This document shows, one piece after another, positions 7,797 through 15,793 of a stretch of 31,399 nucleotides of DNA. The DNA is taken from the NCBI GenBank assembly GCA_002311645.1, contig DBYW01000056.1, positions 41,016-72,414 of the forward strand, read 5' to 3'. Every line of letters starts with the position of its first letter. Within the stretch, counting starts at the first letter, position 1. Position numbers and translations under genes: made by a program. The notes beneath the pieces are model-generated. The model did no database searches. It had not been told where the DNA came from and saw only the letters and a list, made by a program, of their open reading frames with translations. The stretch comes from Bacteroidales bacterium UBA1176. Lineage in GTDB: Bacteria; Bacteroidota; Bacteroidia; Bacteroidales; WCHB1-69.

Positions 7797-9062
7797 TTAA
7801 TGCCTCGGAGCATCCAGATACTGTGTCTTACCACCTTTAAGTTGCGTCGCGGAATAAGGCTTCACACCATTAGACTCTACTGACAAGACCATGCTTTTGA
7901 TTTTGCTGCCGAAGTTCAGCTTGTTATCCTTGTTGTCGACAACATAACCGTCCGCCGTGAAATTACGTTCGCTCACCACCAACTGATTGTCCTCGCGACG
8001 GTAGATGCTGTTACGGCAAGAGGTCCCTTTGAACCCTTTCACCCTGTATTTCTCAAAATCCTGATGGTCGAGCACGAAGGTGTTGAGGATGGCCAACTCT
8101 GCATTGGTCAACTTGTAGCCGAAGGGAATATTCAACTCCGCACTCACCCGCTCCGAAACGGTTTTGACGCTATAGTCGTACTTGTCGACGGCAAAGATCA
8201 GTTTCCGGACAAGGGTGTAAACACCTGGGAACTTGTTCGTCAGGGTCAATGTCAACACAATAGTATTGCCGTCTTTCTCAGCCATAGACCAATGTTTTAC
8301 GTCACCCATGTAGTGTTTGAACACACGCTGAACGTCCAAGTCCCATGCAACTTTGTGCGGGTCGAACTTCTTCAGCTCTTCAAGGTCGATTTTCCCAAGG
8401 TGCTTCATGTCTTTTTTGCTGTAATCTTTGGGATCAAAACTCTCTGCCGCGTTTTTAAATGTTTTGTTGACGTATCGTTTGCGCATGTCCATTTTCATCT
8501 GGATGGAATCTCTCATGCCACGGTAGTCGCGCAGCTCCACAATGTCGCCAATCCACTCGTCGAAAAACACCACTTGGCCCTCACTCATGGCCGTCAGGTC
8601 CGACACGACCCTGTGTTTCACGTTGTTGACCGGGAAGTCAACCACTATACGGTCGTATACTTTCTGGAGCACAGCCTGGACCTCTGCACGTATCTGCTTT
8701 TTGCTTTTCTTCGCATTCTTTTTGTCTGGCACTTGCACCACCACCTCGTTCAGCACGATGGGCCGTTTCCGCATCGTGACGCGCAGGGATTTGAACGATT
8801 TCACTTTAGCCAAGTTGATATACACGGTCTTGTAGCCGACCATGGTCACAATCAAGCTGTCGCGAGCATTGGGCACGCTCAATTGGAAACGTCCGGCCGC
8901 ATCGGTAATCGTGCCCACGTCCGGCGTGTGCATAAGGTAAACACTGGCGTATGCCAGCCCATTGCCTTTTTCGTCTACCACAACGCCCTCGATATCGACA
9001 GCCATGGCGGAAAAACGCACGACTGTCAGGATGAAGGCCAAGAAAATGTGCCAGTTTTTCAT
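7797..9062 (-). CDS. Exported carboxypeptidase-regulatory-like domain protein
   Basis: I chose the ATG at 9062, which begins MKNWHIFLAFILTVV, a clear signal peptide (~21 residues). The upstream GTG at 9092 would put charged residues before it. The mature protein starts with a CarboxypepD_reg-like beta-sandwich (residues ~23-105: IEGVVVDEKGNGLAYASVYL, then GTITDAAGRFQLSVP and VTMVGYKTV). This is the Bacteroidota module also found at the start of TonB-dependent receptors and DUF5686 proteins. The remaining ~310 residues are mixed alpha/beta, rich in Lys and Asp, and I do not recognise them. There is no T9SS sorting tail and no membrane segment, so it is probably periplasmic. It is a single gene, convergent with the A1S_2505-like gene. 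Confidence 0.75.
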   Translation of the reverse strand: MKNWHIFLAFILTVVRFSAMAVDIEGVVVDEKGNGLAYASVYLMHTPDVGTITDAAGRFQLSVPNARDSLIVTMVGYKTVYINLAKVKSFKSLRVTMRKRPIVLNEVVVQVPDKKNAKKSKKQIRAEVQAVLQKVYDRIVVDFPVNNVKHRVVSDLTAMSEGQVVFFDEWIGDIVELRDYRGMRDSIQMKMDMRKRYVNKTFKNAAESFDPKDYSKKDMKHLGKIDLEELKKFDPHKVAWDLDVQRVFKHYMGDVKHWSMAEKDGNTIVLTLTLTNKFPGVYTLVRKLIFAVDKYDYSVKTVSERVSAELNIPFGYKLTNAELAILNTFVLDHQDFEKYRVKGFKGTSCRNSIYRREDNQLVVSERNFTADGYVVDNKDNKLNFGSKIKSMVLSVESNGVKPYSATQLKGGKTQYLDAPRH

Positions 9063-9233
9063 GATGTTCTTATTTTTTAAAACGACGCTCACTCTACTAA
9101 TTATGAAAGCAACGTAGACTGCCTCATAAAACTATAGTTTAAGAAGTGAAAAAAAGACAGGCAAACGGATTTCGTCAACATCAGAGATGTCACAAATTTT
9201 ATCATTATCCAGCCAGACGTTTCAAAAAAAAAG

Positions 9234-9241
9234 TATTTTTG
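9234..9241 (+). promoter_or_regulatory. -7 promoter box for the barrel-protein/mtgA cluster
   Basis: TATTTTTG followed by C, preceded by nine A and a G. It lies 51 bases before the ATG at 9293. The rest of the 230-base divergent gap (9063-9292) shows no gene or clear structure. Confidence 0.55.
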
Positions 9242-9292
9242 CCAACCTTAAAAAAGAAGAAAAACATAAATCATAAACCTAAAGTCATCACA

Positions 9293-9823
9293 ATGAAAAA
9301 CAAAGTCTCCATTTTCGTAATCATCGCCATGCTGGCGGGCATCTTCACAGCCAACGCGCAGACCCCCTACAAAGTCGGCATCGGCGTCACCGTCGGCAAC
9401 ATGCAGGCACTGTCACTCAAAGCATTTGCAGGCAACCATTTCGCGTTCCAAGTCGACCTCGGCACCAAGGTCACCCGCGCCGTCACCAAGAACACCGACC
9501 TCACGATCTGGGATTTTGAATTGAACCCCAACATCATGTTTGAGGGCCATCTCGGCAAGGGGCTCTATGGACTGGTCGGCATCGGCGGCAGCATCGGCTA
9601 CAGCTGGAACATTTTCAACACAGGATGGTTCGTCTTCAACAGCACCCGTTCCGATTTCGGCAAGTGCGGTGCCAACGGCATCCTCGGTGTGGAGTACAAG
9701 ATCAAAGCTCCCCTCGCCTTCCAGCTCGACTTCCGTCCCGGCTACGGCTGCCTCTTCGCCGAGCATTTCGACATGCACTATTTCGACTGGAGCGTCAATC
9801 TTGGCATCCGCTACACTCTCTAA
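9293..9823 (+). CDS. Outer-membrane beta-barrel protein (small)
   Basis: I start the gene at the ATG at 9293, because MKNKVSIFVIIAMLAGIFTANAQ is a typical signal peptide ending in AQ; the reading frame is open further upstream but has no signal there. The mature part is ~153 residues of alternating polar and hydrophobic strands with many Gly and aromatic residues (GLYGLVGIGGSIGYSWN, FQLDFRPGYG) and ends in SVNLGIRYTL. This fits an 8-stranded barrel of the OmpA/OmpW size class. The exact family is not clear. mtgA starts 45 bases on and the LRR gene after that, so the three may be one transcript for cell-envelope functions. Confidence 0.75.
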   Translation: MKNKVSIFVIIAMLAGIFTANAQTPYKVGIGVTVGNMQALSLKAFAGNHFAFQVDLGTKVTRAVTKNTDLTIWDFELNPNIMFEGHLGKGLYGLVGIGGSIGYSWNIFNTGWFVFNSTRSDFGKCGANGILGVEYKIKAPLAFQLDFRPGYGCLFAEHFDMHYFDWSVNLGIRYTL

Positions 9824-9868
9824 AAAGGTCATCCAACTATCCAAACGCTGAGCAAACAACTCATTCCC

Positions 9869-10648
9869 ATGGCAAAAAAAGAAAAGAGAACATCAGGCAA
9901 GCGACGTGGATTTTGGAAAACAATCGGCCTCATTGTACTCACTTGCTTTCTGTTAAGTATACTCACAACCATCCTGTACCGGTGGATAAACCCTCCCGTG
10001 ACACCACTGATGGTCATCCGCAAGGTGCAGTACGGCTATTCCATCGAGAAAAAATGGAAACCCATCGAGGAGATCTCGCCCTACATGGTACGGGCGGCCA
10101 TCGCCTCAGAGGACAACTATTTCTTAGGGCACAACGGCTTCGACGTGATTGCACTCGACCAGGTGCTGCAGGAACGACAAAGCGGCCGCCGCAAGCGTGG
10201 TGGCAGCACAATCTCGCAGCAGACTGCCAAGAACGTCTTCTGCTGGCCCCGCGGCTCCTGGATCCGAAAGGGCGTGGAGACATACTACACCTTCCTCATC
10301 GAAACATTCTGGAGCAAGGAGCGCATCATGGAAGTCTATCTCAACGTCATTGAGATGGGTAAAGGCATTTATGGTGCCGAGGCTGCCGCGCAGCATTATT
10401 TTCACTGCAGTGCCAAGAGCTTGAGTGCACACCAGGCAGCTCTCATCACCGCCTGCTACCCCGCCCCACTGAAACGCAACCCCGCACACCCATCGGGCTA
10501 CCTCTCCAACCAAGCCGGCATCATCCAAGGGCGTATGGCCCGCTACGGCACCCCTCGCTTCGACGACCAATACATCAAAGGATGCCGCGAACGCTACCAG
10601 AAAGCTGTTGTCAAGATGAAAAAACGTCGTGAGAAACGCAAAAAATAA
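9869..10648 (+). CDS. mtgA: Monofunctional biosynthetic peptidoglycan transglycosylase
   Basis: The 259-residue protein has one membrane anchor (residues ~15-37) after a basic N-terminus and a single GT51 domain, with no transpeptidase domain. Visible GT51 motifs are AAIASEDNYFLGHNGFD with the catalytic Glu near residue 81, GGSTISQQTAKN (111-122), and ERIMEVYLNVIEMGKGIYGAEAAA with the second conserved Glu (near 151-155). It polymerises lipid II into glycan strands on the outer face of the inner membrane. The length is normal for MtgA. The basic C-terminus ends in KKRREKRKK. The LRR gene starts 3 bases after its stop. Confidence 0.93.
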   Translation: MAKKEKRTSGKRRGFWKTIGLIVLTCFLLSILTTILYRWINPPVTPLMVIRKVQYGYSIEKKWKPIEEISPYMVRAAIASEDNYFLGHNGFDVIALDQVLQERQSGRRKRGGSTISQQTAKNVFCWPRGSWIRKGVETYYTFLIETFWSKERIMEVYLNVIEMGKGIYGAEAAAQHYFHCSAKSLSAHQAALITACYPAPLKRNPAHPSGYLSNQAGIIQGRMARYGTPRFDDQYIKGCRERYQKAVVKMKKRREKRKK

Positions 10649-10651
10649 GAC

Positions 10652-11296
10652 ATGCAAAACCTCACCCGCACATCCAAACTCCTCTTGCTTTGCTGCAGCC
10701 TGCTGCTCATCGCCACCGCATCAGCACAGAAAAATGCCCCGATCCTATACGGATCCGACGACAACGGCAAGGTATACACATCCATCGAAGAGGCGCTGAA
10801 GGCCACCAGCCCCGTTTATCGCCTCAAGATCACCAAACTCCCCAAACGCGACTCGCTGCCCGAAGATCTCTTCCAACTGACCGAATTGCGGGAACTGACC
10901 GTCAAAGGATGCAAGCTCAATGTGCTCAACCAACGGATCAGAGAACTCAAGCATTTACAACATCTCAACCTGGAGCACAACAAATTATTGAGACTGCCCG
11001 AAGAGATTGGAGAACTCACAGACTTACGCACGCTCATCGTCAACCGGAACATCCTTGAGACATTTCCGGAATCCATCCAAAAACTTCACAACCTCGTTTA
11101 CATCGATGCTTGGGACAACCCACTATACGTGCTTCCCGAGAGCATTAACAAATTAGAAAAGACGCTCCGGACGCTCGATTTACGCCAAATACCGCTCACA
11201 AAATGGGAACTTGAAGCCATGGAAAGACTGCTTCCAAAAACCGACATCCTCTTCACTGACATTTGCGAATGCGAAAACCGACGCGACCACAACTAA
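10652..11296 (+). CDS. Exported leucine-rich-repeat protein
   Basis: The 214-residue protein has a signal peptide (MQNLTRTSKLLLLCCSLLLIATASAQ). Residues ~60-180 hold four to five leucine-rich repeats of the LxxLxxLxLxxNxLxxLPxxI type (for example LQHLNLEHNKLLRLPEEIGE). The tail PKTDILFTDICECENR, with a CxC pair, resembles the ending of other short Bacteroidota LRR proteins. There is no T9SS sorting domain, so it is probably periplasmic or surface-bound and acts by protein-protein contact. Only 3 bases separate it from mtgA, so co-translation is likely. A strong terminator follows at 11332-11362. Confidence 0.85.
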   Translation: MQNLTRTSKLLLLCCSLLLIATASAQKNAPILYGSDDNGKVYTSIEEALKATSPVYRLKITKLPKRDSLPEDLFQLTELRELTVKGCKLNVLNQRIRELKHLQHLNLEHNKLLRLPEEIGELTDLRTLIVNRNILETFPESIQKLHNLVYIDAWDNPLYVLPESINKLEKTLRTLDLRQIPLTKWELEAMERLLPKTDILFTDICECENRRDHN

Positions 11297-11331
11297 CCCA
11301 CTTCGATATTTTTTTTTCAACCCAACTCACC

Positions 11332-11370
11332 CGGATTGATGTTTTTTCATCAATCCGTTTTTCTTTTTTT
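11332..11370 (+). terminator. Intrinsic terminator of the mtgA/LRR cluster
   Basis: A perfect 10-bp stem (11332-11341 with 11348-11357, CGGATTGATG and its complement) with a loop of six T is followed by TTTTT-C-TTTTTTT. The last seven T are also the T-tract of the next promoter, so terminator and promoter overlap. Confidence 0.88.
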
Positions 11371-11371
11371 A

Positions 11372-11379
11372 TATTTTTG
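11372..11379 (+). promoter_or_regulatory. -7 promoter box for the decarboxylase gene
   Basis: TATTTTTG followed by C, one base after a run of seven T, ends 29 bases before the ATG at 11409. Confidence 0.6.
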
Positions 11380-11408
11380 CACCGTTATTAACTTAATCGG
11401 ATTTTACA

Positions 11409-12824
11409 ATGAAAACCAAGTACATCGACCTGATTTCCCAAACGTACGAATTTCCGCAAGAAGAGTTCGACGTAGAAGACAACGAACTGTTATTCAACGA
11501 CGTACCGTTAATGGACATCATCAAACAGTATGGAACACCGCTAAAAATCACCTACCTGCCCAAGATTTCGGAGAACATCCAGAAGGCGAAGCGTTGGTTC
11601 AACGTGGCCATTGCAAAGTCCGATTACAAAGGCTCGTACCACTATTGCTACTGCACCAAAAGCTCCCATTTTGAGTTCGTAATGTCCGAAGTGCTCAAGA
11701 ACGAGGTGCATATCGAGACCTCTTCCGCTTTCGACCTCAACTTGGTGGAGACCCTGAACGAGAACGGCTTGTTTGAAAAAGACAACTATATTTTGTGCAA
11801 CGGATTCAAGAAACAGCTCTATATCGACAACATCTCGGCCATGTTGGAGAAAGGGTTTGTAAACACGATACCTGTCTTGGACAGCAAGAAGGAGTTTGAT
11901 TTGGTGGACAAATACGTGAACACCAAATGCCGTGTTGGCATCCGCATCGCATCCGAGGAAGAACCGCGCTTCGAGTTTTACACCTCACGCCTCGGCATCC
12001 GTTACAACGACATCATCCCGTTCTACGAAGAGAAGATCAAGAATAACCCCAAGTTTGACCTGAAGATGCTGCATTTTTTCATCAACACGGGCATCCACGA
12101 CACGGCCTATTACTGGAACGAATTGACAAAGTGTGTCAACATCTATTGTGAACTCAAGAAGCGTTGTCCCGAGCTGGACTCTTTGAACATTGGCGGCGGA
12201 TTCCCCATCAAGAACTCGCTTTCGTTCGACTACGACTATGAGTACATGGCGGAGGAGATTGTGTCGCAAATCAAACAGATTTGCAACCGCGAAGGTGTGG
12301 AAGAACCCGACATCTTCACAGAGTTCGGTTCGTTCACCGTGGGCGAAGCGAGCGCCGTGCTCTTCTCCATCCTGCAACAGAAACGCCAAAACGACCGTGA
12401 GTTGTGGAACATGATTGACAGTTCCTTCATGACCACCCTCCCCGACTCGTGGGCCATCAACCAACAGTTCATCATCTTGGCCATCAACCATTGGGATCGC
12501 GAGTACGAGCGCGTCTTCCTCGGCGGTCTAACCTGCGACAGCCAGGACTACTACAACTCCGAGGCGCACCTGAACGCGGTCTTCCTTCCCAAAATCGAGT
12601 CGGAGGCCTATCCGGGCGAGGATTCGGACGACATCCAATACATCGGCTTGTTCAACACTGGAGCCTACCAAGAGGCCTTGGGCGGATACGGTGGAATACA
12701 GCATTGCCTCACTCCTGCACCGAAACACATCATCATCTACCGCGACGAAGATGGCGAAATATGCACCAAACTGTTCGCTAAAGAACAGAGTTACAAGTCG
12801 ATGCTCAAAATTTTGGGCTATTAG
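11409..12824 (+). CDS. speA: PLP-dependent arginine decarboxylase-type enzyme (group IV, alanine racemase fold)
   Basis: The 471-residue protein is a fold-III (alanine racemase-like) decarboxylase with a C-terminal beta-sandwich. Visible features are the PLP lysine in HYCYCTKSSHFEF (Lys ~84), the phosphate-binding Gly loop LNIGGGFP (262-264), EFGSFTVGEA (~305-314, at the place of the EPGR motif), the catalytic-cysteine motif CDSQD (Cys ~376) and GAYQEALGGYGG. Proteins of this size in Bacteroidota are usually annotated as biosynthetic arginine decarboxylase (arginine to agmatine, polyamine synthesis), distinct from the ~630-residue enterobacterial SpeA. Diaminopimelate, ornithine or carboxynorspermidine decarboxylase remain possible, because substrate cannot be read from the motifs. 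No agmatinase or other polyamine gene is adjacent. The gene symbol is tentative. Confidence 0.75.
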   Translation: MKTKYIDLISQTYEFPQEEFDVEDNELLFNDVPLMDIIKQYGTPLKITYLPKISENIQKAKRWFNVAIAKSDYKGSYHYCYCTKSSHFEFVMSEVLKNEVHIETSSAFDLNLVETLNENGLFEKDNYILCNGFKKQLYIDNISAMLEKGFVNTIPVLDSKKEFDLVDKYVNTKCRVGIRIASEEEPRFEFYTSRLGIRYNDIIPFYEEKIKNNPKFDLKMLHFFINTGIHDTAYYWNELTKCVNIYCELKKRCPELDSLNIGGGFPIKNSLSFDYDYEYMAEEIVSQIKQICNREGVEEPDIFTEFGSFTVGEASAVLFSILQQKRQNDRELWNMIDSSFMTTLPDSWAINQQFIILAINHWDREYERVFLGGLTCDSQDYYNSEAHLNAVFLPKIESEAYPGEDSDDIQYIGLFNTGAYQEALGGYGGIQHCLTPAPKHIIIYRDEDGEICTKLFAKEQSYKSMLKILGY

Positions 12825-12845
12825 AGAAGTTATCGATTTTTTTTC

Positions 12846-12853
12846 TACTTTTG
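12846..12853 (+). promoter_or_regulatory. -7 promoter box for ffs
   Basis: TACTTTTG followed by C, one base after eight T, ends 5 bases before the predicted first base of the SRP RNA, the right distance for a -7 box. Confidence 0.7.
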
Positions 12854-12858
12854 CCGCC

Positions 12859-12956
12859 GGGTAAGTCTTGTACGATCTGCTCCCTTCTAACTCCCCCAGG
12901 GTAGGAATACAGCAAGGGTACGTCGGTTGTAGCGATGCGATACAAGTAGCTTACCC
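12859..12956 (+). ncRNA. ffs: Signal recognition particle RNA (4.5S, small bacterial type)
   Basis: The 197-base gap between the decarboxylase and yciO genes holds a classic SRP RNA. The tip is the universally conserved domain IV: CCAGG, GTA, GGAA, TAC, AGCAAGG (12896-12918). This comprises the two internal loops bound by Ffh. The arms close with GGGTAAG (12859-12865) and CTTACCC (12950-12956), giving a single ~98-nt hairpin rod. Six T follow directly (12957-12962) and act as a terminator. The RNA forms the SRP with Ffh for co-translational targeting of membrane proteins to FtsY and YidC/Sec. End positions are inferred from pairing. Confidence 0.93.
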
Positions 12957-13021
12957 TTTTTTGTAGCCAACAATCAAGGTTTTTCCATATAAAAATATTG
13001 TAAAACTAAATTCAAGTCAGG

Positions 13022-13639
13022 GTGTTACTGAAAATCTATCCCGAGAATCCGAACCAAAGAGCCATTGATCAGGTCGTAAAATGTCTGCAGGACGGTGGCG
13101 TCGTCATCTATCCGACCGACACGATTTACGGCATCGGGTGCGATATTTTCAAGCCCAAAAGCATAGAGCGCATCACCGCCTTGTTAGGCGACAAGAAGAA
13201 AAAAAACGCGCTCACTTTCATCAGTCACGATTTGAGCAACCTGTCAGACTACACCCGTCCCATCCCCAACCATGTCTTCAAGATCATGAAGAAAGTGCTG
13301 CCGGGGCCATACACATTCATCCTGAACGCTAACAACAACGTCCCGAAATTGTTACAGAGCAACAAGAAAACCGTAGGCATCCGCGTGCCCGACAACAATA
13401 TCGTGCGGGAAATCGTGCGGCAGCTGGGGCATCCCATCCTCTCCACTTCCGTGAAAGACGACGACGAGGTCATTGAGTACACCACCGACCCCGAATTGAT
13501 TCACGAGCGTTACGGCGACGACGTGGACATCGTCATTGACGGCGGATTCGGTGACAACATCCCCTCCACCGTCGTGGACTGCACCGGCGATGCACCGGAG
13601 GTGATACGCGAGGGCAAAGGGGACACGTCGGTGCTGTAA
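13022..13639 (+). CDS. yciO: YciO-type TsaC/Sua5/YrdC family protein (threonylcarbamoyl-AMP synthase-like)
   Basis: The 205-residue single-domain YrdC protein begins with a GTG codon; no nearby ATG fits. The core reads GGVVIYPTDTIYGIGCDIF with the nucleotide-binding region, KKKKNALTFISHDLSNLSDYT, LPGPYTFIL, TVGIRVPDN, LSTSVKDDD and VIDGG...STVVDCTG. These are the hallmarks of the YciO branch (E. coli YciO has almost the same length), not of TsaC or full-length Sua5. The TsaC/Sua5 branch makes threonylcarbamoyl-AMP for tRNA t6A37; YciO proteins are related but their cellular role is less certain. Databases often label this type as L-threonylcarbamoyladenylate synthase. It is a single gene, convergent with nadE; the 67-base gap shows nothing clear. 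Confidence 0.85.
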   Translation: MLLKIYPENPNQRAIDQVVKCLQDGGVVIYPTDTIYGIGCDIFKPKSIERITALLGDKKKKNALTFISHDLSNLSDYTRPIPNHVFKIMKKVLPGPYTFILNANNNVPKLLQSNKKTVGIRVPDNNIVREIVRQLGHPILSTSVKDDDEVIEYTTDPELIHERYGDDVDIVIDGGFGDNIPSTVVDCTGDAPEVIREGKGDTSVL

Positions 13640-13706
13640 TGGATACGACACGCCACGCGGAACTGTCACCCGCATCGGCCATGCATCTCCACAAAAACAG
13701 CATTCC

Positions 13707-14450
13707 TTATAATTCCGGCATAAACCCTTCGGGCATTTTAAGCTTGAAGAGATTTTTGGCGTGCATGTTGTCGATCTTCAGGCGAATATCCTCGGGCGGA
13801 GTTTCGATGCCTCGGATATACTTGTCAAGCGTCTCGTAGGTAAACCCGAATTTAACCTCGTCGGGCGAGGAATGCGGCAGGCCGTCGTCGGGAGTCTTCT
13901 CCACCCACTTGGAGGGCAAGCCGAGGGCGTGACCGATCTGGCGCACTTCCGTCACTGTCAGGTTGGCGAAAGGCGAAAAATCGCCAGAGGCATCGCCCCA
14001 ACGTGTGGAATAGCCGATCCAATCCTCGCTAAGGTTGCAATTACACGAGACACGCCCGTTGTAGGTTTGTCCAACAGCATATTCGACCATCATGCGCACA
14101 CGCGGCGGAATGTTCTGCTGTGCCTGGTGCGAGAGTTCGAAGGCATTCACGCCCGTCCCGTCGCAGATGCGCGACATGGCTGCGGTCACCTCCTCAATGG
14201 AGATACGCATATAACGGATACCCAAGAAGTTGCAAATCTCATCGGCATCGTTGACCCCTTGGTTTTTGTCAGGCATGGAAATGCCAATCACACGGTCGGC
14301 GCCCAAGGCCTCCTTGCACAAGGCCGCCACAATGGTGGAATCCTTGCCGCCTGAGACGCCCACGATGGCGTTACATCCAGGCCCGTTCCTTTCGAACCAT
14401 TCGCGAATCCACACTATCAGTTGTTCCTTTGTCTTATTAGCATCAAACAT
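13707..14450 (-). CDS. nadE: NAD(+) synthetase (ammonia-type)
   Basis: I place the start at the ATG at 14450 (247 residues, MFDANKTKEQL), because the -7 box at 14477-14484 lies inside the longer open frame. The protein has the PP-loop signature VGVSGGKDST (residues ~31-39), GISMPDKNQG, the RVRMMVEYA helix and STRWGDASGDFSP. It ends with the KTPDDGLPHSSPDEVKFG segment of the substrate loop. There is no nitrilase (glutaminase) domain, so it uses ammonia, or glutamine with another amidotransferase. It makes NAD+ from deamido-NAD+ with ATP, the last step of NAD synthesis. It diverges from the DUF819 gene. Its promoter shares a long conserved block with that of dut. Confidence 0.93.
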   Translation of the reverse strand: MFDANKTKEQLIVWIREWFERNGPGCNAIVGVSGGKDSTIVAALCKEALGADRVIGISMPDKNQGVNDADEICNFLGIRYMRISIEEVTAAMSRICDGTGVNAFELSHQAQQNIPPRVRMMVEYAVGQTYNGRVSCNCNLSEDWIGYSTRWGDASGDFSPFANLTVTEVRQIGHALGLPSKWVEKTPDDGLPHSSPDEVKFGFTYETLDKYIRGIETPPEDIRLKIDNMHAKNLFKLKMPEGFMPEL

Positions 14451-14476
14451 ATTTGAACACATATTAATTAACACGG

Positions 14477-14500
14477 CAAATGTACATAAATTTTGAATAT
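14477..14500 (-). promoter_or_regulatory. nadE promoter block (-7 box TACATTTG, shared with dut)
   Basis: On the minus strand the block begins TATTCAAAATTT and ends TACATTTGC. The -7 box is 14477-14484, 26 bases before the ATG at 14450. The same 24-base block, with two A/G differences, precedes dut at the same distance. Confidence 0.65.
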
Positions 14501-14520
14501 AGGCGTCCAATCTTTTTTTG

Positions 14521-14528
14521 TACTTTTG
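14521..14528 (+). promoter_or_regulatory. -7 promoter box for the DUF819 gene
   Basis: TACTTTTG followed by C, one base after seven T, ends 17 bases before the ATG at 14546, so the leader is only about 10 bases. Confidence 0.65.
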
Positions 14529-14545
14529 CACCCTCATAAAGAAGC

Positions 14546-15760
14546 ATGTCTATGATTAGTTCTTACTTAATGTTGGCAGGATATTTCATTTTCCCTGTCT
14601 TGATTATCCTGATTTTTAATCGTTATAAATGGTCGCAGAAGGTCGGCACCGTCATTTTAGCCTACGCCGTTGGCATTATCATTGCGCTGTTGAACACCGC
14701 ACTTGGCTTCTTGCCGGCAGAAGGCACGGAGGCATATTCGGCCTTGGATTCCATTCAGAGGAATCTGATGAGCGTCTGCGTACCCATCGCCATTCCGCTC
14801 ATGCTTTTCAACTCCGATTTCAAATTGTGGACCAAGTCGTTGCCCAAGACCTTGGCCGTGTTGTTGGGCGGCATACTTTCGGTAAGCGTCGCATTGGTGG
14901 CCGGTTATTTCATTTTCCGCAACCATGATTTCGCCTCGCCTGATGAATTCAAGAATGTGGCGGTCATGATGACGGGCATCTACACGGGCGGCACGCTCAA
15001 CTTCGCCGCATTGGGCGAGATGATACACGCCGACCCGAACACCATCAGCATAACGCTTGCCTTTGAGGAGATCGTCACCCTGCCGTTCATCGTCTTCATC
15101 CTCGCCGGCGGCTACAAGCTGTTCCGCAAATGGTTACCTTTCAAGGACGAGACCTCGGTAGAAGAAGATGCGAGCCACGAAGTGCTCAAGGAGAGCACCT
15201 TTGAAAACTACCACGGCATGCTGCAGCCCAAGACCTTTGGCAAAATGATGCTTGGCCTGCTGCTCTCCATCCTCATGCTCGGCATCGGCGTCGGGCTTTC
15301 CATGCTCATACTCGGCAAAATCAACGAGTTAATTGTCATCCTCACCATCACCACATTGGCCATCATCGCCTCTTTCAGCAAAAAGATAAGAGAATTGCCC
15401 AAGACTTTCGAACTCGGCATGTTCTTCATTTTGGTATTTAGTGTCGTGGTGGCCTCCAAATTCGATGTCACCAAGATTGATAGTTCCTCCCTGACCATTA
15501 TGTGGTACATCTTGTTCGTCATGGTCACCTCCATCGTGTTGCACCTGCTTTTCTGCCGTGCATCGAAAGTGAGTGCCGATCTTTTCACCGTAGGGCACAT
15601 CAGCTTGCTTTGCTCCCCGCCGTTTGTGCCACCTGTTGTGGAGGCTATCGGCAACCGCAAAGTGCTTATCAGCGGCATTGCCATCGGCCTTGTGGGTTAT
15701 GCTATCGGCACCTATCTTGGCACTATTTTCGCCACCATCCTTGGGCTGCCACTTTTCTAA
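14546..15760 (+). CDS. DUF819 family integral membrane protein
   Basis: The 404-residue protein has about ten hydrophobic membrane segments. These are seen near residues 5-23, 30-52, 75-90, 100-122, 132-150, 165-190, 228-255, 265-280, 290-310, 320-340 and 370-400. Typical DUF819 (YjcL-like) stretches are RNLMSVCVPIAIPLMLF, MMTGIYTGGTLNFAALGEM and the TVGHISLLCSPPFVPPVVEAIGNR segment with GIAIGLVGYAIGTYLG. The fold resembles sodium-dependent secondary transporters, but no substrate is established. A cytoplasmic loop at ~200-225 is acidic. A second ATG six bases on (14552) could be the true start. The rRNA methyltransferase gene starts 33 bases after the stop, so co-transcription is likely. Confidence 0.88.
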   Translation: MSMISSYLMLAGYFIFPVLIILIFNRYKWSQKVGTVILAYAVGIIIALLNTALGFLPAEGTEAYSALDSIQRNLMSVCVPIAIPLMLFNSDFKLWTKSLPKTLAVLLGGILSVSVALVAGYFIFRNHDFASPDEFKNVAVMMTGIYTGGTLNFAALGEMIHADPNTISITLAFEEIVTLPFIVFILAGGYKLFRKWLPFKDETSVEEDASHEVLKESTFENYHGMLQPKTFGKMMLGLLLSILMLGIGVGLSMLILGKINELIVILTITTLAIIASFSKKIRELPKTFELGMFFILVFSVVVASKFDVTKIDSSSLTIMWYILFVMVTSIVLHLLFCRASKVSADLFTVGHISLLCSPPFVPPVVEAIGNRKVLISGIAIGLVGYAIGTYLGTIFATILGLPLF

Positions 15761-15793
15761 TATTACAAATCAATTTTTCCCAGCCAGCACATC

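Noticed and set aside
8614..8629. parS-like site (TGTTTCACGT)
   Set aside because: Only the first ten bases match the 16-base parS palindrome, and it lies within a coding region far from parB.
8064..9080. 338-codon plus-strand open frame opposite the carboxypeptidase-regulatory-like gene
   Set aside because: The minus strand carries a signal peptide and a recognised domain; the plus-strand product is His/Val-rich with no recognisable feature.
9146..9292. Longer start of the barrel protein at 9146
   Set aside because: The -7 box lies inside this stretch and the signal peptide begins at 9293.
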